64,000 nt of DNA from Vibrio genomosp. F10 str. ZF-129 (GTDB lineage Bacteria; Pseudomonadota; Gammaproteobacteria; Enterobacterales; Vibrionaceae): positions 62,001 through 126,000 of the forward strand of contig NZ_AJYQ02000107.1 of the NCBI RefSeq assembly GCF_000287055.2, in the 5' to 3' direction. How positions within the stretch are numbered: the first letter of the stretch is position 1; every line of letters starts with the position of its first letter. The position numbers were made by a program, and so were the translations under genes. A model generated the notes under the pieces. The model did not search any database, was not told the origin of the DNA, and saw nothing but the letters and a program-made list of their open reading frames with translations. This document shows, in pieces, positions 8,760 to 18,299 of this stretch.

Positions 8760-9653
8760 ATGGCATCAAACTTAGCTCGGACACACCTAACCTTTGTAGT
8801 TTACGGAAACGATAAAACTTATTATCAAGGTGCAAGATTTTGTATTTTATCCTTTTTAGCTAATTGGCATGAAAAGATTGGTGGATGCCCTGAAGTTTCT
8901 GTTTTGGCTGAAGAACCTGAACATTTCGTCAATATGCCAATCAAAGTGTTTGCGATATCTCCAACTCAAAAAGCAGAGTGGAGCCTCAATAATGCTTATC
9001 ATTTTAGAATAAAAAATCGTGGCTTAAAGTATCTTTGTGAGCGTTTAAATATTGGGGCAGAAGATAAGCTGCTGTTTTTAGATACAGACACATACTTTAC
9101 CCAAGCCACCAATGTGTACTTTGACTCAATCTCCAATGAGAATGCGCTGTTGTTTTGCTCGGAAGTGAATATAAATACCCTTCCAGAGGTTAATGAATAT
9201 GCCGCTATAAGAGATAGGGATATTAAACTTGCTGATGGTAGCATTTATCGCACAGACTCAGACTCAGTCATGTGGGCATCTGCAGTAATTGGAATGACTG
9301 GAGCTCGCATATCAGCTTTCGATCATGCCGATATGTTGATTCAAGGCTTACGCAAGGAAGGGTGTTTAGCTCATACTCTAGAGCAATTTGCGTTATCTGA
9401 AGCTCTTTCTAGGCAAGTTTCGATTACGCCTGCAAAAGAGTGGGTGAACCACTACTCAACAAGTGGAAGAAAAGACTGGGCTAGAATCGTTTTAGAACGT
9501 TTTTTTGAAGAACACGGCAACAAGCCTTTTGAAGAACAAGTACGCCTAGCAAAAGATGTCAGCTTTAAGCGCCCGCTTGCTGAGGTGATTCGGGGTCATA
9601 TCTACAAGAAGAAAAAGAAATTTCGCAAACTGTTTGGCCTCAAAGAAGAGTAA
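8760..9653 (+). CDS. Putative GT-A fold glycosyltransferase (core)
   Basis: The protein of 297 residues starts MASNLARTHLTFVVYGND; the frame is open further upstream but that part overlaps the preceding gene in another frame and has no family resemblance. A D-x-D motif (L-F-L-D-T-D-T-Y-F, about residue 103) preceded by a Rossmann-like strand pattern points to a nucleotide-sugar transferase of GT8-like architecture. The C-terminal tail is very lysine-rich (KKKKKFRK), as in peripheral membrane transferases. Family assignment is uncertain. It converges with kdkA. Confidence 0.72.
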   Translation: MASNLARTHLTFVVYGNDKTYYQGARFCILSFLANWHEKIGGCPEVSVLAEEPEHFVNMPIKVFAISPTQKAEWSLNNAYHFRIKNRGLKYLCERLNIGAEDKLLFLDTDTYFTQATNVYFDSISNENALLFCSEVNINTLPEVNEYAAIRDRDIKLADGSIYRTDSDSVMWASAVIGMTGARISAFDHADMLIQGLRKEGCLAHTLEQFALSEALSRQVSITPAKEWVNHYSTSGRKDWARIVLERFFEEHGNKPFEEQVRLAKDVSFKRPLAEVIRGHIYKKKKKFRKLFGLKEE

Positions 9654-9691
9654 GATTTGCCTGCATTAGTTTCACTCTTCTTTTAAGGCAA

Positions 9692-10414
9692 TCAAGAGTA
9701 ATCGAGGGTACTTTCACCGTATCCTTTTTTTATTTCTGAAAAGTCAAAGCTGGCAGCACGAATGTGTCCTAGTCGAGCTTCTTTCTCGAATGAGCGTTGA
9801 AGACGATCTAAATTGCTCGCTTTCCAACTACCGCAACTTTGTGTTCGGCACTTATCAAAATCAATAATCCAAACTTTTTTGTCTTTATCGATCAGAATAT
9901 TGTGAATGTTAAGGTCCGTATGATTAACGTTAACATCGTGCATTTTTCGAATTTGACGACCTATATTTCTCAAGTCACTGTTTGATAACTTCTCATTCGA
10001 GAGTATTTTTACCAAATCTTCAGCGTGAGGGAGTTTTTGAACTAAGATATCGGCCTTGTAGGTTAGCCCATTCTTTGAGACTTTTGCTGCGACTGGAGCT
10101 GGAACGTTGACATTATTTTCAGTCAGTAGTTTGAGCAGCATCACCTCTTGAAAAGCTCTCGACGTTTTTAACCCTGTAAACCAGTAACTATCACGAACCA
10201 GTTTTCCAAACAAACCACCGCGATGATAGTGTCTAAGCGCAAAGTCAGCTTTCTCTCCTTTCACAAACCATGTTGTCCCTCTACCTTGAGCGCTGCCAAG
10301 TATCGCTTGATTCTCTTTCCAGTAATCAATAGAAAAAGCAGATTCAACATCTTCTGTGAGCATTAAAGGATCATACCAGTACGTTGTATTGCTGATTTGT
10401 TTTGTTGTGAACAT
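9692..10414 (-). CDS. kdkA: Kdo kinase
   Basis: The 240-residue enzyme phosphorylates position 4 of the single Kdo of the inner core, a reaction known from Haemophilus and Vibrio. The sequence has RHYHRGGLFGKL near residue 62, the kinase catalytic loop HTDLNIHNIL near residue 168 and the metal-binding IIDFDKC near residue 186. It shares the protein-kinase-like fold. Orientation is opposite to its neighbours, and it diverges from the GT9 gene across about 70 bases. Its presence fits the monophosphorylated Kdo reported for vibrios. Confidence 0.94.
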   Translation of the reverse strand: MFTTKQISNTTYWYDPLMLTEDVESAFSIDYWKENQAILGSAQGRGTTWFVKGEKADFALRHYHRGGLFGKLVRDSYWFTGLKTSRAFQEVMLLKLLTENNVNVPAPVAAKVSKNGLTYKADILVQKLPHAEDLVKILSNEKLSNSDLRNIGRQIRKMHDVNVNHTDLNIHNILIDKDKKVWIIDFDKCRTQSCGSWKASNLDRLQRSFEKEARLGHIRAASFDFSEIKKGYGESTLDYS

Positions 10415-10485
10415 GAATCACTGTCTCGTATTGGTGGGTTTATGGCATACTAGGTAAAACAGTATATCAAACGCCTAATAGATTG

Positions 10486-11589
10486 ATGAACGATTCATAT
10501 AGTTACCAGAAAATATTAGTTATTGCTACTCACTGTATCGGTGACAGTTTGTTGATCTCAACGTTTACTCGAAGCTTACGCAATGCATTTCCGAGCGCCA
10601 AAATTGATGTTCTAGTCAATGCTAGAGGTGAAATGGTTTTTGGAACCAACCCTGATATCGATTCTTTGGTCGAAATCCCCCCAAGTGCGTCACTGAAAGA
10701 CTATTACCGCATTCTTAAAAAATATGGGCGATATGATTTGGTTGTAAATGAAATGCTCAATGATAGGACGGCGATATACAGCTTTATTTTTGGTAAGCAG
10801 AGACTTGGAGCGATTGATGAGTCACTTTCAGGGACTTGGCTTAAGAAGCTTGTTTATAATCAACATATTACAGAACAACATCGTTTCGAGCATAAAATGA
10901 GCCGAGCCGCTCGTATGCTTGAAATCATCGGTGTTGAATGCATTCCAAGGCTTGTCTCTCCGGAAAAGTTTCTTCCTGATGTGATTCAAAAAAAGCTGCC
11001 AAAGCGTTATATCGTTGTACATGCCCCATCTTCCAATGAGATTAAACAATGGCCCATTGCTTATTGGGTTACGACGATCAAGAGCCTGCTTGCATCTGGC
11101 TACAACGTTGTGCTCTCCGGCGCTAAATTGGAGCGAGATGAAGCGGTTGTAAATCAAATACTCGATCAAATACCAGAGTCACATCAACTGGTGAGTGTGT
11201 TGGGGCAGCTTACATTGGCACAAACCTCTGCACTGCTGAAGCAAAGTGATGGCTTTCTTGGGCCGGATAGTGGACCTGGACACATGGCATCGGGCTACTC
11301 TATCCCTATTGTCTCTATCATTAGCGTTGCTCCTGCAAGTATGTGGTCACCTTGGCCGTATGAACAGCCCATTGATGTGAAAAATAACCTATATAAAAAC
11401 GGCATTGCGTCTCAAAGAGTGGCAAATATTCGACTTTTGCAATCAGAACGCAGCTGTGTCCCTTGTTATAAGAACCATTGTAAGATCAGCGATGACTTAT
11501 ATTCACCATGCCTAAAAGATATTACGCCAGAGCAGGTTATTACCGCCGTTATGGAAATGATGCCGTTGGATTCAGTACATGAAGAGTAA
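10486..11589 (+). CDS. Glycosyltransferase family 9 (heptosyltransferase-like)
   Basis: This GT9 protein of about 367 residues begins ILVIATHCIGDSLLISTF, the GxGD-type donor-binding loop of heptosyltransferases. It also has VVHAPSSNEIKQWP and LGPDSGPGHMASGY in the second Rossmann domain, and a cysteine-containing C-terminal CVPCYKNHC element reminiscent of WaaF. A TTG at 10483 precedes the ATG at 10486. It probably adds a heptose or a related sugar to the core. The specific step (II, III or IV) cannot be decided. The next gene overlaps by 11 bases. Confidence 0.86.
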   Translation: MNDSYSYQKILVIATHCIGDSLLISTFTRSLRNAFPSAKIDVLVNARGEMVFGTNPDIDSLVEIPPSASLKDYYRILKKYGRYDLVVNEMLNDRTAIYSFIFGKQRLGAIDESLSGTWLKKLVYNQHITEQHRFEHKMSRAARMLEIIGVECIPRLVSPEKFLPDVIQKKLPKRYIVVHAPSSNEIKQWPIAYWVTTIKSLLASGYNVVLSGAKLERDEAVVNQILDQIPESHQLVSVLGQLTLAQTSALLKQSDGFLGPDSGPGHMASGYSIPIVSIISVAPASMWSPWPYEQPIDVKNNLYKNGIASQRVANIRLLQSERSCVPCYKNHCKISDDLYSPCLKDITPEQVITAVMEMMPLDSVHEE

Positions 11590-12631
11590 TTTATCAGCAC
11601 CCAAATCCATCTGCATTCTTCGCCTCTCAGCCATTGGCGACGTATGCCATGCACTTTCTGTTGTACAGCGTATTCAAACCACGTATCCAGAATGCAAAAT
11701 CACTTGGATTATGGGGGAAATAGAATCTCAGCTACTGGGTGATCTGCCGGGTATTCAGGTGGTGGTGTTTGATAAAAAGCAGGGCTTAAAAGGGATGCGG
11801 GAAGTATGGAAAACCCTAAGCCAAACCCAATTCGATTACTTACTGCACATGCAGGTGGCGTTAAGAGCAAGCGTATTAACGCTCGGCATTAAAGCGAAAA
11901 TAAAATTGGGTTTTAGCTGGAATCGAGCCAAAGAAGGCCAATGGTTATTTACCAATAGAAAACTACCGAGAACCAATGCCTCGCATGTTCTGGATAATTT
12001 CTCTCAATTTGCTCAGTTTTTAGGATGCCCTCAGCAGGTACCAAGCTGGAACCTTCCTCTTTCATTGGCAGATCAACAATTGGCAAACGAGCTTTCAGAT
12101 CAGGCATACATTGTTATTAGCCCTGCCGCCAGTAAAGATGAACGTAACTGGCTGGTTGAACGCTACGCCGCTGTTGCTGACCATGCGTATCACTTAGGCT
12201 TGCAGGTTGTACTTTGTGGTGCTCCAACAGGTCGTGAACGCTTACTGGCGAGTAACATTGCAAAAAGTATGTCATCTCCAAGTATTAACTTGGTTGGTAA
12301 AACGTCACTGAAACAGTTGACGGCAGTCATCGCTAAAGCCAGCGCAGTCATTGCACCTGATTCCGGCCCTGCTCATATTGCAACGACTCAAGGCACCCCT
12401 GTTGTTGGGCTATACGCTCACAGTAATCCTCGTCGAACTGGGCCGTATAACAGTTTGGATCACGTCGTTTCAGTTTATGATGACGTCGCCGCTGAGCAAC
12501 ACGGTCAATCCGTTGATACCTTACCTTGGGGAACGAGGGTCAAGGGGAGCGATTTAATGCAGCGTATTGAAGTGCATGATGTGATTGAAAAGCTAGAACA
12601 AGTACTTGTGCTGAACAATAAAAAACAATAA
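11579..12631 (+). CDS. Glycosyltransferase family 9 (heptosyltransferase I/OpsX-like)
   Basis: The 350-residue GT9 protein has [19 protein letters not shown] at its N-terminus, matching the heptosyltransferase I/OpsX group, and [33 protein letters not shown] in the donor-binding domain. With waaF and the GT9 gene at 10486 it gives three heptosyltransferase-type genes. As the only one with the S-A-I-G-D-V motif, it is the best candidate for the first heptose transfer to Kdo. It overlaps the previous gene and is eight bases from coaD. Confidence 0.87.
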   Translation: MKSNLSAPKSICILRLSAIGDVCHALSVVQRIQTTYPECKITWIMGEIESQLLGDLPGIQVVVFDKKQGLKGMREVWKTLSQTQFDYLLHMQVALRASVLTLGIKAKIKLGFSWNRAKEGQWLFTNRKLPRTNASHVLDNFSQFAQFLGCPQQVPSWNLPLSLADQQLANELSDQAYIVISPAASKDERNWLVERYAAVADHAYHLGLQVVLCGAPTGRERLLASNIAKSMSSPSINLVGKTSLKQLTAVIAKASAVIAPDSGPAHIATTQGTPVVGLYAHSNPRRTGPYNSLDHVVSVYDDVAAEQHGQSVDTLPWGTRVKGSDLMQRIEVHDVIEKLEQVLVLNNKKQ

Positions 12632-12639
12632 GGAATACC

Positions 12640-13128
12640 ATGCAAATAGCCATATACCCAGGTACGTTTGATCCGGTTACTAACGGTCATTACGATTTAA
12701 TCAAACGCGCTGCGAGTATGTTTGAGCGGCTTGTTATTGGTGTTGCAGAGAGCCCAAGTAAAGCCACGCTGTTCAGTTTAGACGAGCGAGTGGCTTTGCT
12801 TAGAGAAACCTGCCGTGAACTGCCTAATGTGTCTGTAGAAGGATTCAGTGGTTTACTCGTCGATTTCGCCACTGATCAAAAAGCCTCTATTTTAGTTAGA
12901 GGCTTGAGAACCACCATGGATTTCGAGTATGAGTTTGGTCTAACCACCATGTATCGAAGATTAAAGCCCGAGCTAGAGAGTCTATTTCTAACGCCGGCGG
13001 AAGAGTTTGCGTTTTTATCATCGACTCTAGTGCGTGAAGTGGCGATTCATGGCGGAAAGATTCAGCAGTTTGTTCCTGAGTGTGTTCACCAGGCTGTTGT
13101 TGCTAAAGTTAACTCAGCAGAGCGTTAA
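12640..13128 (+). CDS. coaD: Phosphopantetheine adenylyltransferase
   Basis: The 162-residue enzyme makes dephospho-CoA from 4'-phosphopantetheine and ATP. It opens [19 protein letters not shown] with the nucleotidyltransferase T/HxGH motif (H17 region), and contains [15 protein letters not shown] and SSTLVREVA. Length is typical. An AAGGAA ribosome binding site precedes the ATG. Embedding of coaD in the LPS core cluster (old name kdtB) is common in enterics and vibrios and does not imply an LPS role. Confidence 0.97.
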   Translation: MQIAIYPGTFDPVTNGHYDLIKRAASMFERLVIGVAESPSKATLFSLDERVALLRETCRELPNVSVEGFSGLLVDFATDQKASILVRGLRTTMDFEYEFGLTTMYRRLKPELESLFLTPAEEFAFLSSTLVREVAIHGGKIQQFVPECVHQAVVAKVNSAER

Positions 13129-13131
13129 GTC

Positions 13132-14118
13132 ATGATGAACATTCTAGTTTATACAAGAGCGACATTACCGGTTGTTAACTATGGTGGAACCGAACGAGTC
13201 ATTTGGGATTTAATTTACGCTTTGCACCTTGTAGGGCATAGGGTGACGTTATTGGCAGGAAAAGGTACCCAATGTGACTGGGCAAGAGTCATTGAATATC
13301 AACCTAATGTGCCGCTGCAACAACAGCTTCCACATGATATCGATGTTGTGCATTTTCATTCTGATCTTGAGCCAATTTCCCTCCCTTATATTTTGACTCA
13401 GCATGGGAATTCAGACGGCCCCATAGATCCGAATACCGCGTTTGTGTCATCGCAACATGCAAAAAACCATGGTGCGCAGGCTTATGTTTACAATGGACTC
13501 AATTGGGACAATTACCTAAAGCCTGATCTTAAGGCTAAACGCGAACGTTTTCATTTTCTTGGCAAAGCAGCGTGGCGAGTAAAAAATGTTCAAGGTGCCA
13601 TTGGTATCACCAAGAAAGCAGGCGAACAGCTTGATGTATTGGGCGGTCATCGATTAAACCTAAAAATGGGTTTTAGATTGACATTGGATCAGCATGTGCG
13701 TTTTTTGGGTATGGTTGATGACACAACGAAGTCAGAGGTGATGACGAAATCGAAAGGGCTGGTATTTCCGGTTACATGGCATGAGCCTTTCGGTTTAGCG
13801 ATCACCGAGAGCTTATATTTCGGTTGCCCAGTGTTTGGAACGCCCTACGGCTCGCTACCTGAGTTAGTTACTAATGAAGTTGGTTTTTTGTCTCATGTTG
13901 AATCTGACTTGGTTGAAGCGGTTTCTAATTCTGAGCAATTTAACGCGAAGCGATGTCATGAATATGCCCGCGATGTTTTTAATGCCAATGAAATGGCTAT
14001 AGCGTATGTTGCAAAATACCAGCAGGTGATTGATGGGAAGTTGCTTAATTCAGCTCTAGGTTCGATTATTACTGATTTTAAATGTTTACCTTATGATCGT
14101 TCAGGTCACTTTAAATGA
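13132..14118 (+). CDS. Glycosyltransferase family 4
   Basis: This 328-residue GT-B protein has an N-terminal G-G-T-E-R-V acceptor-side motif and, in the donor domain, FPVTWHEPFGLAITESLYFGCPVFGTPYGSLPELV at about residues 206-240. That carries the E-x7-E motif of retaining GT4 enzymes. It starts with two consecutive Met codons three bases after coaD. It probably acts in outer-core assembly; the sugar is unknown. The following gene overlaps by ATGA. Confidence 0.87.
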   Translation: MMNILVYTRATLPVVNYGGTERVIWDLIYALHLVGHRVTLLAGKGTQCDWARVIEYQPNVPLQQQLPHDIDVVHFHSDLEPISLPYILTQHGNSDGPIDPNTAFVSSQHAKNHGAQAYVYNGLNWDNYLKPDLKAKRERFHFLGKAAWRVKNVQGAIGITKKAGEQLDVLGGHRLNLKMGFRLTLDQHVRFLGMVDDTTKSEVMTKSKGLVFPVTWHEPFGLAITESLYFGCPVFGTPYGSLPELVTNEVGFLSHVESDLVEAVSNSEQFNAKRCHEYARDVFNANEMAIAYVAKYQQVIDGKLLNSALGSIITDFKCLPYDRSGHFK

Positions 14119-14993
14119 AAAAAATAGTATTTCTTGGTTATAAGCAAGATTATGAAAAACTAGAACTAGAAGCCCTTGGGTGCGATATAGACAAGTCCCA
14201 TGTTCAGCTTTCTAAGTGGCAAATCAGATTGATTTCAAATCTCTTTTTCTTTAATAAGAAACTATACCATCGAGTATATGGAGTGCTAATAAGGCAGCGT
14301 ATTTCTAAACTGGGTGATATTGAATCAGTTTTTGTTACTGACTCGTTAAGGGACATTAGAGCTGCAGCTTCTTTAGAATGTCAGAAGGTGCTCACTTTTA
14401 GAAATATATTCAATGGCGAATTTCTAAGTGAGCTTGAAGGCTTCGATGTTTATACTTTCGATAAAAATGATGCAAAAAAATATGCCTTCAAGACATTTAA
14501 AGTCCCACTTCCAAGTCTCAACTTGTTAGATAAGTACCGAGATACGAATGATTTTGATATTAGCTTTGTAGGGCTTGATAAAGGCAGGAAAGGGTTAATA
14601 AATGAAATTGATAAATCTTTACCTGAACAAAGGTGTAATTTCATAGTATTTGATCATAAAGGGAAATTATCTTACGAAGGCTACTTACAGCAGTTACTTA
14701 ATGCTAAATCTGTTCTTGAGATATCAATAGATGGTCAAAGTGCTAACACGATGAGGTTTATTGAAGCACTTTATTGCGGTAAGAAGGTGATTACCAATAA
14801 TAAAAAGCTAAAGAAGCATGAATTCTACAATAGTAATAACGTTCTAATATTTGATGATTTAGCTGATCTTAAGCGCAATATCAGCGCCTTTCTAACTACT
14901 CCATTTGATAACTCTATATTGAGCTATATTGAATTGCTAAGAGTTGATAATGTATATCGTAATATTCTAGATGACTTACAAAAAATCAAGTAA
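14115..14993 (+). CDS. Putative GT-B glycosyltransferase, core locus
   Basis: The 292-residue protein is more AT-rich than its neighbours and lacks strong family motifs. The layout resembles a GT-B transferase: a first domain of about 125 residues, then FDISFVGLDKGRKGLINEI (about residue 143) and SVLEISIDGQSANTMRFIEALYCGKKVITNN (about residues 199-229), like the donor domain of capsule and LPS transferases. It overlaps the GT4 gene by ATGA, so it is coupled to core synthesis. The AT-rich composition suggests recent acquisition. Function by fold and context only. Confidence 0.65.
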   Translation: MKKIVFLGYKQDYEKLELEALGCDIDKSHVQLSKWQIRLISNLFFFNKKLYHRVYGVLIRQRISKLGDIESVFVTDSLRDIRAAASLECQKVLTFRNIFNGEFLSELEGFDVYTFDKNDAKKYAFKTFKVPLPSLNLLDKYRDTNDFDISFVGLDKGRKGLINEIDKSLPEQRCNFIVFDHKGKLSYEGYLQQLLNAKSVLEISIDGQSANTMRFIEALYCGKKVITNNKKLKKHEFYNSNNVLIFDDLADLKRNISAFLTTPFDNSILSYIELLRVDNVYRNILDDLQKIK

Positions 14994-14997
14994 TAAT

Positions 14998-15015
14998 TGC
15001 CAGCCATCGCTGGCA
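14998..15015. repeat. Inverted repeat between convergent genes
   Basis: TGCCAGC (14998-15004) and GCTGGCA (15009-15015) pair with a four-base loop. It lies between convergent genes, where a bidirectional terminator would be expected, but no strong T-run follows on either strand. Confidence 0.45.
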
Positions 15016-15023
15016 TTCCATCG

Positions 15024-15980
15024 TTAATAACCTACATATGGGTCATTACCATCTCGGCGAGTTTTGAGTAACTTTAAAATCCACATATATTGTTCAGGCT
15101 TTGGGTTTACAAAGCCTTCAACGACTTCATTCATCACTCGCGCATCGATGTGTTCATCGCCGGATAGGTCTTCAAGTGGCGACTTTATCTCAATCTCATA
15201 TTTGCCTGTCTCGATATTATAACTTGCAAACGTAGGGACGATTTTGGCGCGGCTCACTTTAGCTAGCTTTCCTAATCCCGGTAATGTCGCTTTTTCTGTT
15301 GCAAAGAAATCAACAAATACGCTTTGCTCTGGTCCATGATCTTGATCGGGTAAGTAATAACCGAGATAACCCTCTTTGACCGATTTGATAAACGGTTTAA
15401 TCCCACCGCTACGATCGTAGACTCTGCCACCGTATTGCACTCTTTGTTTGTGCATTAACCAATCGGTAAATAGGTTCTTTTGGCTGTTGGCCATAGCAGA
15501 AACTGGCTGTCCTCTTGAGGCGAGTAATATGGCTGGGATATCAATACACCATGAATGGGGTACCAGCAAAATAGCGCTTTGATTGTTTTTTTGAAGTTCT
15601 TGCAGGTATTCAAGCCCAATAATGGAAGAGTTTCGTTCTAACCACTTTTTACTACGCAAACTGATTGCAGGAAAACCGAGCAGAAATGTCCCCGCAGTGA
15701 TAAGGCACTTTTCTAAAATCGCTTCTCGCTCTTGTTCTGACTTTTCAGGGAAACAGAGGGCTAGATTGATACGGGCTTTTTGTACTGAGCCGCGTTGCTT
15801 TTTACACATCTTGCGCGCGATAAAGCGAGCGATTGAAACTCGAACAGAGTTAGGTAAAAGAGTCAAAGGCAACCCGAATGTTAGCCCTAACCAAGTTCCC
15901 CAGTGTTTAGGAGCTAAAAAATCCCTTTTAAAGGTAGGGTTGTATGCTTTAGGGTCGTAATCATTACGTGTATTAGCCAC
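15024..15980 (-). CDS. lpxM: Lipid A late acyltransferase (LpxM/MsbB family)
   Basis: The 318-residue enzyme adds a secondary acyl chain to lipid A at the inner membrane. It aligns by eye along its whole length with E. coli LpxM: the HWGTWLG N-terminus, INLALCFPEKSEQEREAI, LLVPHSWCIDIPA with catalytic His142 and Asp147, GGIKPFIKSVKEGYLGYYLPDQDHGPE, and the C-terminal PEQYMWILKLLKTRR. In Vibrio cholerae the equivalent enzyme is called LpxN and transfers a hydroxylated chain; which acyl chain is used here cannot be told. It lies downstream of hldD on the same strand, beyond a terminator. Confidence 0.93.
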   Translation of the reverse strand: MANTRNDYDPKAYNPTFKRDFLAPKHWGTWLGLTFGLPLTLLPNSVRVSIARFIARKMCKKQRGSVQKARINLALCFPEKSEQEREAILEKCLITAGTFLLGFPAISLRSKKWLERNSSIIGLEYLQELQKNNQSAILLVPHSWCIDIPAILLASRGQPVSAMANSQKNLFTDWLMHKQRVQYGGRVYDRSGGIKPFIKSVKEGYLGYYLPDQDHGPEQSVFVDFFATEKATLPGLGKLAKVSRAKIVPTFASYNIETGKYEIEIKSPLEDLSGDEHIDARVMNEVVEGFVNPKPEQYMWILKLLKTRRDGNDPYVGY

Positions 15981-16030
15981 AGTGAAACCTTTAGCCTGAT
16001 AAGTAGTATTTAAGAAAATGAAAAGAAAAT

Positions 16031-16064
16031 AAAAAAGCCAAGCGTTAAGATAAACCCTTGGCCT
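16031..16064 (-). terminator. Rho-independent terminator after hldD
   Basis: Read on the minus strand, GCCAAG (16062-16057) pairs with CTTGGC (16042-16037) across a 14-base loop, followed by TTTTTT and then ATTTTC. It begins about 20 bases after the hldD stop and would separate hldD from the acyltransferase gene. Confidence 0.7.
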
Positions 16065-16084
16065 TAATACAGCAAATGGAAGTG

Positions 16085-17026
16085 TTAGCTATTTACTAGC
16101 TTCATATACTCCGCAACGCCTTCAGCGACGGTTTTGAATGTGTGATCGCACCCTGCTGCACGAAGCTTGGTTAAATCTGCTTGAGTAAACTCTTGGTAAG
16201 CACCTTTAAGGTGCTCTGGGAATGGAATGGTTTCCACTTCACCTTTACCATGATGCTTAATCACCGCTTTCGCCACTTCCTGGAATGATTCTGCATTACC
16301 GGTACCTAGATTGAAAATACCAGAAGTACCGTTTTGCATAAACCAAAGATTGACTGCTGCAACATCGCCAACATAAACAAAATCACGCTGGAACGTTTCG
16401 CTGCCCGCAAACAGTTTCGGGTTTTCACCCGAATGCATCTGATTGTTTAGGTGGAAAGCCACTGATGCCATTGAACCTTTGTGTTGTTCACGGGGGCCGT
16501 AAACGTTGAAGTAACGAAAGCCAGTGATTTGAGAAAGCGATTCACCATGTGCTTCAGCATCTTGCCACAAGCGACGAACATAGTTGTCGAACTGCTGTTT
16601 AGAATAGCCATATACATTGAGAGCACCTTCATACTGTTTCTCTTCAATGAAAGTATCGGTTTCACCGTAAGTGGCAGCAGAAGATGCGTATAGGAATGGA
16701 ATCTCACGCTCTAAACAGTAGTGAAGAAGCTCTTTAGAATACTCGTAGTTATTGAGCATCATGTACTTACCATTCCACTCGGTGGTAGCAGAGCAAGCCC
16801 CTTCATGGAAAATGGCTTCAATAGGGCCAAAGTTTTCACCCGACATAATCTGAACTAAGAAATCATCGCGATCCATGTAGTCAGTGATATCGAGATCGAC
16901 GAGGTTTTGGAACTTCTTACCATTCTTAAGATTATCGACAACTAAGATGTCATTAATACCTTGTTCGTTAAGTGATTTGACAATGTTGCTGCCAATCATA
17001 CCTGCGCCGCCTGTTACAATGATCAT
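16085..17026 (-). CDS. hldD: ADP-L-glycero-D-manno-heptose 6-epimerase
   Basis: The 313-residue short-chain dehydrogenase-type epimerase makes ADP-L,D-heptose, the donor of the GT9 enzymes encoded nearby. It starts [20 protein letters not shown] with the NAD(P)-binding GxxGxxG, and has [19 protein letters not shown], and [12 protein letters not shown] supplying the Tyr-x3-Lys pair. Length is typical. In vibrios this gene (gmhD/rfaD) borders the O-antigen or capsule locus, exactly as here: the JUMPstart element and rmlB lie on its other side. Confidence 0.97.
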   Translation of the reverse strand: MIIVTGGAGMIGSNIVKSLNEQGINDILVVDNLKNGKKFQNLVDLDITDYMDRDDFLVQIMSGENFGPIEAIFHEGACSATTEWNGKYMMLNNYEYSKELLHYCLEREIPFLYASSAATYGETDTFIEEKQYEGALNVYGYSKQQFDNYVRRLWQDAEAHGESLSQITGFRYFNVYGPREQHKGSMASVAFHLNNQMHSGENPKLFAGSETFQRDFVYVGDVAAVNLWFMQNGTSGIFNLGTGNAESFQEVAKAVIKHHGKGEVETIPFPEHLKGAYQEFTQADLTKLRAAGCDHTFKTVAEGVAEYMKLVNS

Positions 17027-17056
17027 TATAAATGCCTTTAGATGATAATTTTCTTA

Positions 17057-17065
17057 AGTATACCA
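17057..17065 (-). promoter_or_regulatory. Putative extended -10 promoter of hldD
   Basis: On the minus strand TGG-TATACT forms an extended -10 box about 30 bases before the hldD start codon. No good -35 is visible, which is acceptable for an extended -10 promoter. Motif only. Confidence 0.4.
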
Positions 17066-17150
17066 CCTCTATTTTTCACTTTCTCTATGTTCCTTGTTAC
17101 TGGGAATTCAGTTAAACTTAAAAATAGAAAAAAAATTTGAATAATTCGCC

Positions 17151-17182
17151 TTTAGGAGCATGACCTAAGGGCGGTAGCGTAC
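17151..17182 (+). promoter_or_regulatory. JUMPstart element with ops (RfaH recruitment site)
   Basis: The sequence GGGCGGTAGCGTAC at 17169-17182 contains the ops core GGCGGTAGCGT, and the upstream TTTAGGAGCATGACCTAAG resembles the rest of the JUMPstart consensus. The element lies 20 bases before rmlB on the plus strand. In enteric and Vibrio polysaccharide operons the ops hairpin pauses RNA polymerase and loads RfaH, which suppresses termination. It is therefore expected to drive the very long O-antigen operon that follows. Confidence 0.92.
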
Positions 17183-17201
17183 AATTTAGCAGGGATCAAA
17201 A

Positions 17202-18299
17202 ATGAAAATTTTAATTACTGGCGGAGCAGGTTTTATAGGATCTGCTGTAGTTAGGCATATAATTCGAAATACAAACGACCAAGTTATTAACGTTGATAGC
17301 CTAACTTATGCGGGAAACTTAGAATCTTTATTAGACGTTGCAGATGACGAATGCTATGCATTCGAAAAGGTTGATATTTGTAATCGTTCAGAGCTTGACC
17401 GTGTTTTTGCGGAGCATAAGCCTGATGCGGTCATGCATCTAGCTGCCGAGTCTCATGTGGACCGTTCTATCACTGGGCCCGCAGCATTTATTGAAACAAA
17501 TATAGTTGGAACATATACGTTACTAGAAGCAACGCGAGAGTACTGGAATACGCTTAAAGAGCGTGAAAAATCCGAATTCCGCTTTCACCATATTTCTACT
17601 GATGAAGTGTATGGTGACCTTCCACATCCAGATGAAGTCCCCGAAGGTACAGAGCTGCCATTGTTTTTGGAAACCACATCTTATGAGCCATCAAGTCCAT
17701 ACTCAGCGTCAAAAGCATCCAGCGACCACCTTGTTCGAGCGTGGCTGCGCACTTACGGCCTGCCAACTATCGTAACTAACTGCTCAAATAACTACGGTCC
17801 ATATCACTTCCCAGAAAAACTGATCCCACTTGTGATTCTAAACGCCTTAGAAGGAAAAGACCTTCCTATTTACGGTAAAGGTGACCAAATCCGTGACTGG
17901 TTATTTGTCGAAGATCATGCGAGAGCACTTTATACAGTAGTAACTGAGGGTAAAGTGGGTGAGACCTACAATATTGGTGGTCACAACGAGAAGAAAAACC
18001 TCGAAGTCGTGAGTACAATTTGCGACATTTTAGATGCGTTAGTGCCGAAAAAGTCAGCGTATGCTGAGCAAATTACCTATGTTCAAGACCGTCCTGGTCA
18101 TGATCGCCGCTATGCGATTGACTCCTCGAAAATGCAACGTGAATTAGGTTGGACACCTGAGGAGACGTTTGAAACAGGTCTTCGAAAAACCGTGCAATGG
18201 TACCTAGATAACTCTGCATGGTGTCAAAATGTGCAAGATGGTAGTTACCAACGTGAGCGTTTAGGTGTAGAAACAACGAAATCAAAGGTGAAGAAATAA
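17202..18299 (+). CDS. rmlB: dTDP-glucose 4,6-dehydratase
   Basis: The 365-residue SDR enzyme converts dTDP-glucose to dTDP-4-keto-6-deoxyglucose, which feeds L-rhamnose and probably the two amino-sugar routes encoded further on. It has [13 protein letters not shown] (GxxGxxG at residues 7-13), [21 protein letters not shown] with the catalytic Asp-Glu, and Tyr167-Ser-Ala-Ser-Lys171. It is the first gene after the JUMPstart element, with an AGGGA ribosome binding site. It overlaps rmlA by one base. Confidence 0.97.
   Translation: MKILITGGAGFIGSAVVRHIIRNTNDQVINVDSLTYAGNLESLLDVADDECYAFEKVDICNRSELDRVFAEHKPDAVMHLAAESHVDRSITGPAAFIETNIVGTYTLLEATREYWNTLKEREKSEFRFHHISTDEVYGDLPHPDEVPEGTELPLFLETTSYEPSSPYSASKASSDHLVRAWLRTYGLPTIVTNCSNNYGPYHFPEKLIPLVILNALEGKDLPIYGKGDQIRDWLFVEDHARALYTVVTEGKVGETYNIGGHNEKKNLEVVSTICDILDALVPKKSAYAEQITYVQDRPGHDRRYAIDSSKMQRELGWTPEETFETGLRKTVQWYLDNSAWCQNVQDGSYQRERLGVETTKSKVKK

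Noticed and set aside
14998..15015. Rho-independent terminator between convergent genes
   Set aside because: The stem is good, but neither strand has a clear T-run after it, so it is listed only as an inverted repeat.
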